This document shows positions 60,805 through 64,000 of a DNA stretch of 64,000 bases, in pieces (position 1 is the stretch's first letter; every line of letters starts with the position of its first letter). The notes under the pieces were generated by a model. That model was not told where the DNA came from. It made no database searches and saw only the letters and a program-made list of their open reading frames with translations. The DNA is from an archaeon (lineage in GTDB: Archaea; Thermoproteota; Nitrososphaeria; Nitrososphaerales; Gagatemarchaeaceae), in contig CP066694.1 of assembly GCA_016432545.1 (NCBI GenBank), forward strand, positions 1,371,206 to 1,435,205, read 5' to 3'. A program made the position numbers and the translations under genes.

Positions 60805-61547
60805 GCGAGCTCGGCAGGCAGGACAAAATAAAAGGAGTAGGCGGTCAGGATGAAGAGCACCACCGCGGCCAGGGCGACGAACCTGTCCCTCCAGCTCGTC
60901 CTGTACTCGACCAGGGAGGTGGGCCTCGCGACGGCCCCGTAGCCCCTTGACTCCATCGCCTCGGCCAGCTCTCCGCTCCTGATCACAGAGTTGACCACGA
61001 GGGGGATGAGAATCGGGACCATGTTCCTCGCCCGCCTCAGGATGTTCCCCTTCTCCAGCTCGAGTCCCCTGGACTTCTGCGCGTCCATGATCTGAAGGGT
61101 GTCGAGCATCATGACCGGGATGAACCTGACGGCAGTCACGAAGGCGAAGACAACGTCCCTGGGGAGCCTGAACGTCTTCATCACCTGCTCGAGCTCGTCT
61201 GGCGATGTCGTGAGGAAGAAGAGGCTCGTCGAGGCAACGATGGCCACGAACCTCAGTGCATAGAGCTCTGAGGTCGCAAAGTTCCTCGAGACGAAGAGGT
61301 TGATGAGGAAGATGAAGGCCGAAAAGGTCGCGGTGAGGGCCATCGTCCTCGCAATCCTCCTGAGGATCGACGCGACCACCGAGAGAGCGACCATGAACAG
61401 GATCACGAGGCCCAGCTCGTAGAGGTACTTCGCGAGCAGGGTCGTAGTAAAGAGCAGGGCCGAGATGAGCAGCTTCACCCGGGGGTCGAGGCGGTGGTAG
61501 ACCGAGGTCCCCCTCCTGAACACGAACCCCCCGCTGAGCCACATCAT
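60801..61547 (-). CDS. ecfT: ECF transporter T component
   Basis: The 248-residue protein has about five membrane helices; start ATG 61547 directly after the ATPase gene, with TSVYHRLDPRVKLL, the T-component entry, and the coupling helix motifs DAQKSRGLELEKGN near 160 and AMESRGYGAVARPT near 210. It links the S component to the ATPases. The stop overlaps the nuclease gene. Confidence 0.88.
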   Translation of the reverse strand: MMWLSGGFVFRRGTSVYHRLDPRVKLLISALLFTTTLLAKYLYELGLVILFMVALSVVASILRRIARTMALTATFSAFIFLINLFVSRNFATSELYALRFVAIVASTSLFFLTTSPDELEQVMKTFRLPRDVVFAFVTAVRFIPVMMLDTLQIMDAQKSRGLELEKGNILRRARNMVPILIPLVVNSVIRSGELAEAMESRGYGAVARPTSLVEYRTSWRDRFVALAAVVLFILTAYSFYFVLPAELA

Positions 61548-61548
61548 C

Positions 61549-62355
61549 CTAGCGTCGACCTCCCTCCCATCTTCGAACGTCCAGGGGGTCCACGAAGGGA
61601 ATTCCCGGCCCGCCCGCGAGTTCCTCGAAGAGCGCAACGAGCTGCGGCTGGACGACCCGGGCTGAATCCAACAGCTCCTTCTGGAGCATCACGGCCTTCG
61701 CGGGTCCGTCGGCTACGACCCTCCCTCTCTTCATTACTACGACCCTCGGCTGCATCGGCCAGAGGAACTCGATGTCGTGCGAGACCACGATCACGGTCTT
61801 CCCCGCCGAACTGAGCATTCGTATCGTGCCGGCGAGCTTCTCCTTCTGAATCGCGTCCTGTCCGACAGTTGGCTCGTCCAGGATCACGACCTCCGGGTCC
61901 CAAGCAAGGATGCAGGCGAGGGTCAGCCGCTTCTTCTCCCCGCCGCTGAGCACAAGGGGAGACACGTTCCTGTACTGCTCGAGACCGAAGAGGCCGAGCC
62001 CGCGAGTAATCCTCTTTTCGACCGACCCCTGCGGGAAACCGAAGTTCTGGAGGGCGAAGGCCATCTCCTTCTCTACCGTCTCTGAGAAGAGCTGGTGGTC
62101 CGGATTCTGGAAGGCGACCCCGACTTTCCTTGAGAGCTGAGCCGTGCTCTGCTCCCGCGTGTCCCTCCCGTCGACCAGGACCGAGCCTTCTGTCGGCTTC
62201 AGGAGACCGGTCACGTGCTTGACCAAGGTGGTCTTGCCTGCCCCGTTCTCCCCCACGATGGCGACGGTCTCGCCCGGGCTTACTGCCAGGCTCACCGAGT
62301 CCAGGGCCTTCACCCCGTTCTGATGTATGAACGTCACCCCTCTGAACTCGATCAC
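61549..62355 (-). CDS. ecfA: ECF transporter ATPase 2
   Basis: The 268-residue ABC ATPase has Walker A GENGAGKTT, signature LSGGEKKRL, Walker B VVILDEPTVGQD and the switch His in VVSHDIEFLW. It pairs with the next ATPase. ATG 62355 overlaps the other ATPase stop by four bases; one base separates its stop from ecfT. Confidence 0.92.
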   Translation of the reverse strand: MIEFRGVTFIHQNGVKALDSVSLAVSPGETVAIVGENGAGKTTLVKHVTGLLKPTEGSVLVDGRDTREQSTAQLSRKVGVAFQNPDHQLFSETVEKEMAFALQNFGFPQGSVEKRITRGLGLFGLEQYRNVSPLVLSGGEKKRLTLACILAWDPEVVILDEPTVGQDAIQKEKLAGTIRMLSSAGKTVIVVSHDIEFLWPMQPRVVVMKRGRVVADGPAKAVMLQKELLDSARVVQPQLVALFEELAGGPGIPFVDPLDVRRWEGGRR

Positions 62356-63197
62356 TTCCGCGCACTCTCCAACGCCCGAGCGAGCTCACGGGCGCCCAGT
62401 GGCCTTTCCCCCAGCTGGACGCCGTCGGCCCTCAGCATCCTCTGCACCTCGACGAGAGCGGGGACGGACACCCCGTACTTCTCCGACTCCCCGCCCAAGA
62501 GGACTTCGCCCGGGCTCCCTTCCATGACCTTGGCCCCCTCGCTCATCACGACCACCCTGTCTGCGACCCCGACCAGGAGTTCGAGCCTGTGCTCCACGAC
62601 AAGGAAAGAAGTCCCCACCTCCCTCCTCAGGCTCGCAACGAGCCCCACGAGCTCACCTGCCGTCTTTGGGTCGAGCAGCGACGTCGGCTCGTCGAGGATC
62701 ACGAGCCTCGGCCTCATGGCGAGGACCCCGGCCAGCGCCACCCTCTGCTTCTGCCCGTCGGAGAGCTCGTAGGGGGCCCTCTGAGCGATGTCCTCTATCC
62801 CCAGGAGACCCAGCGCCTCGTCAACCCGCTCTCTCATCTCCGGCCTGCCTACGCCGAGGTTCTCGAGCCCGAAGGCCACGTCCCTCTCGACCGTGAACAT
62901 GAATATCTGGTTCTCAGGGTTCTGAAAGAGGAAACCGACCGTCTGCGCCAGGTCCTTCATCGAGGCGTCGCGGACCGGGGTCCCCCCGACCCTCACGTCT
63001 CCCTTGTACTCCCCCGAGTACATGTGGGGTATCAGGCCGTTGACCGCCCTGAGCAGCGTCGACTTGCCGCAGCCCGAGGGGCCAGCGAGGACGACGATCT
63101 CCCCCTCCCGGACCTTGAGGTCGAACCCCGCGACAGCAGCTCTCGGCGCGTCGGCGTACCTGAAGCTCAGACCTTCTATCTCGAGCAATTCCCCCAA
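62352..63197 (-). CDS. ecfA: ECF transporter ATPase 1
   Basis: The 281-residue ABC ATPase has Walker A GPSGCGKST, signature LSDGQKQRV (Asp in place of the usual second Gly-region Gly), Walker B LVILDEPTSLLD and switch region VVEHRLE. It is part of the four-gene transporter run between the S component and ATPase 2. Confidence 0.92.
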   Translation of the reverse strand: MGELLEIEGLSFRYADAPRAAVAGFDLKVREGEIVVLAGPSGCGKSTLLRAVNGLIPHMYSGEYKGDVRVGGTPVRDASMKDLAQTVGFLFQNPENQIFMFTVERDVAFGLENLGVGRPEMRERVDEALGLLGIEDIAQRAPYELSDGQKQRVALAGVLAMRPRLVILDEPTSLLDPKTAGELVGLVASLRREVGTSFLVVEHRLELLVGVADRVVVMSEGAKVMEGSPGEVLLGGESEKYGVSVPALVEVQRMLRADGVQLGERPLGARELARALESARK

Positions 63198-63224
63198 GGT
63201 GATCTCCCCAACTGCGGCCAGGGC

Positions 63225-63791
63225 TCAGCCCGGGCGAACGGATGGATACCTTGACTCGACGGCCCTCAGGACGCTGAAGGCGACGGGGACCGTGTAGAGG
63301 ACGACCGTGAAGTTGAAGATGCCGATGAAAACGAGGAGGCCTGGAACTAGACTCGGGTCCACAGAAAACCCCACTGGGTACGGCTGAGGAAGGGCTGCCC
63401 AGTTCACCGCCGTCATCACTCCCGTCCTCAACACGGCTCCGGCGGCAGTCGCGAGCACGACGAGGACCGGCGTCCCCCACCTGGCCCGCTTCGCAAGCCT
63501 TACCGCTGCAAGAACGCCCAAGAACATCGAGACTTGGGCAACCAGGTTGTAGATCGGCCCGGTCGGGAGCGCCCCCGGGTTGAGGGCCTCGAGGCCTATC
63601 GCGTTCAGGCTCGCTACGCTGACCCCTCCAAGGAAGCCGAGCATCAGCATCGCAGTCAGGACAGGGATCTCCCATACGCCGTACAGTAGGAAGGGCTCGT
63701 ATGGGGCAGGGACAGTAACCCCGTTCAGGACCACGGCTATAGCCGCGAAGAGGGCGATCAGGGCTAGCTTCTGCGACCCTCGGAGAGTCAT
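63225..63791 (-). CDS. ECF transporter S component, probably riboflavin
   Basis: The 188-residue protein from ATG 63791 has five to six helices (LALIALFAAIAVVLNG; YGVWEIPVLTAMLMLGFLGG; PIYNLVAQVSMFLGVLAAV; further on VPGLLVFIGIFNFTVVLYTV), the layout of S components. Substrate is not read from motifs. A riboflavin role is inferred because a riboflavin kinase gene is divergent and shares its promoter region. Confidence 0.78.
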   Translation of the reverse strand: MTLRGSQKLALIALFAAIAVVLNGVTVPAPYEPFLLYGVWEIPVLTAMLMLGFLGGVSVASLNAIGLEALNPGALPTGPIYNLVAQVSMFLGVLAAVRLAKRARWGTPVLVVLATAAGAVLRTGVMTAVNWAALPQPYPVGFSVDPSLVPGLLVFIGIFNFTVVLYTVPVAFSVLRAVESRYPSVRPG

Positions 63792-63813
63792 CGGAGCCTC
63801 GGTGGGAGGTACG

Positions 63814-63824
63814 TTTATAATATT
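63814..63824. promoter_or_regulatory. Shared divergent promoter: ECF S component / riboflavin kinase
   Basis: TTTATAATATT is about 25-32 bases before TTG 63847 on the plus strand, and reads TATTATAAAC on the minus strand about 25-35 bases before ATG 63791. Confidence 0.6.
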
Positions 63825-63846
63825 TTGGTAGCTACAAGCCCAGTTG

Positions 63847-64000
63847 TTGAATGCCCGCCAGAACTCCGCCGACCTCCCGACACTCGCGGAGTTGGCAAAG
63901 CTCGGCGCAGCCCGAGGCGGGGTGGTCGTCTCCTCTGCGGCCCTCGGCAAGGCCATGGGCGTCACGCAGCAGGCAGCGTCAAGGCGCCTCGTCATCCTGG
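63847..64000 (+). CDS. ribK: CTP-dependent riboflavin kinase, N-terminal part
   Basis: The gene runs off the right edge; 51 codons from TTG 63847 are present. They encode LAELAKLGAARGGVVVSS then GKAMGVTQQAASRRL, the winged-helix N-terminus of archaeal DUF120-type riboflavin kinases. The catalytic domain lies outside the window. These enzymes make FMN with CTP and some also regulate transcription. It is divergent from an ECF transporter. Confidence 0.78.
   Translation, partial: MNARQNSADLPTLAELAKLGAARGGVVVSSAALGKAMGVTQQAASRRLVIL

Noticed and set aside
60805-61542. Upstream extension of the ERCC4 nuclease
   Set aside because: This is a shadow of ecfT; the family starts at VVADERE just after ATG 60804.
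1-64000. CRISPR arrays, insertion sequences or prophage
   Set aside because: No regularly spaced repeats, transposase or phage structural genes were seen; the intein is the only mobile element supported.

Overview
The window comes from a GC-rich archaeon. Archaeal markers are EF-2 without EF-G, a group II chaperonin (thermosome), a CdvB/ESCRT-III division protein, two geranylgeranyl-reductase-family flavoproteins, TrmB- and HxlR-type regulators, PolX, a NurA-HerA pair, an F420 reductase and intron-bearing tRNA genes. CdvB together with an electron-input-less complex I cluster points to the TACK side, most likely a member of Nitrososphaeria/Thaumarchaeota or a relative; this placement is inference. 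Many genes start with TTG or GTG about 25-35 bases downstream of a TATA element, as expected for leaderless archaeal transcripts.

Layout. 1-8.7 kb: the 5' end of a DEAH helicase (left edge), a HprK/PEPCK-like P-loop protein, a TauE/DUF1634 membrane pair, a HAD hydrolase, a minus-strand M20 amidohydrolase / metallo-beta-lactamase / LigB-like operon, and DUF429 and DUF998 proteins. 8.7-19 kb: tRNA-Leu(UAA), polX, a divergent Xaa-Pro peptidase / proline dehydrogenase pair, an ArsR-like regulator next to gamma-glutamyltransferase, surface and membrane proteins, a methyltransferase, tRNA-Arg(CCU), an AlaX-like editing protein and a flavin reductase-family gene. Both tRNA genes appear to carry two introns. 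19-27 kb: citrate synthase with an N-terminal ribbon-helix-helix-like extension, a CBS protein, nuoABCD with a 406-residue intein inside NuoB, MscL and CdvB. 27-36 kb: a second geranylgeranyl-reductase-type enzyme, a putative metallopeptidase, a large nucleotidyl cyclase/TPR signalling protein and the thermosome. 36-48 kb: small conserved proteins, a nucleotidyltransferase-like gene, NurA-HerA, transporters, membrane-linked winged-helix regulators, an HxlR-controlled promoter, an HtrA-like protease and a sugar nucleotidyltransferase. 48-54 kb: an F420-type oxidoreductase, an arginase-family protein with a substituted metal ligand, and a one-base-overlapping trio: a degenerate HerA-like protein, a RecA/RadB-like ATPase and a membrane protein. 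54-64 kb: a frameshifted FMN reductase, an MFS exporter, EF-2, a flavin reductase, NpdG, an ERCC4 nuclease, a complete ECF transporter and, divergently, the start of a CTP-dependent riboflavin kinase, which suggests that the transporter imports riboflavin.

The strongest candidates for something new are the NuoB intein, placed exactly before a predicted [4Fe-4S] cluster cysteine and carrying an internal helix-turn-helix, and the pseudo-HerA / RadB-like / membrane-protein cassette at 50.4-53.6 kb. No insertion sequence, CRISPR array, rRNA or prophage was seen.
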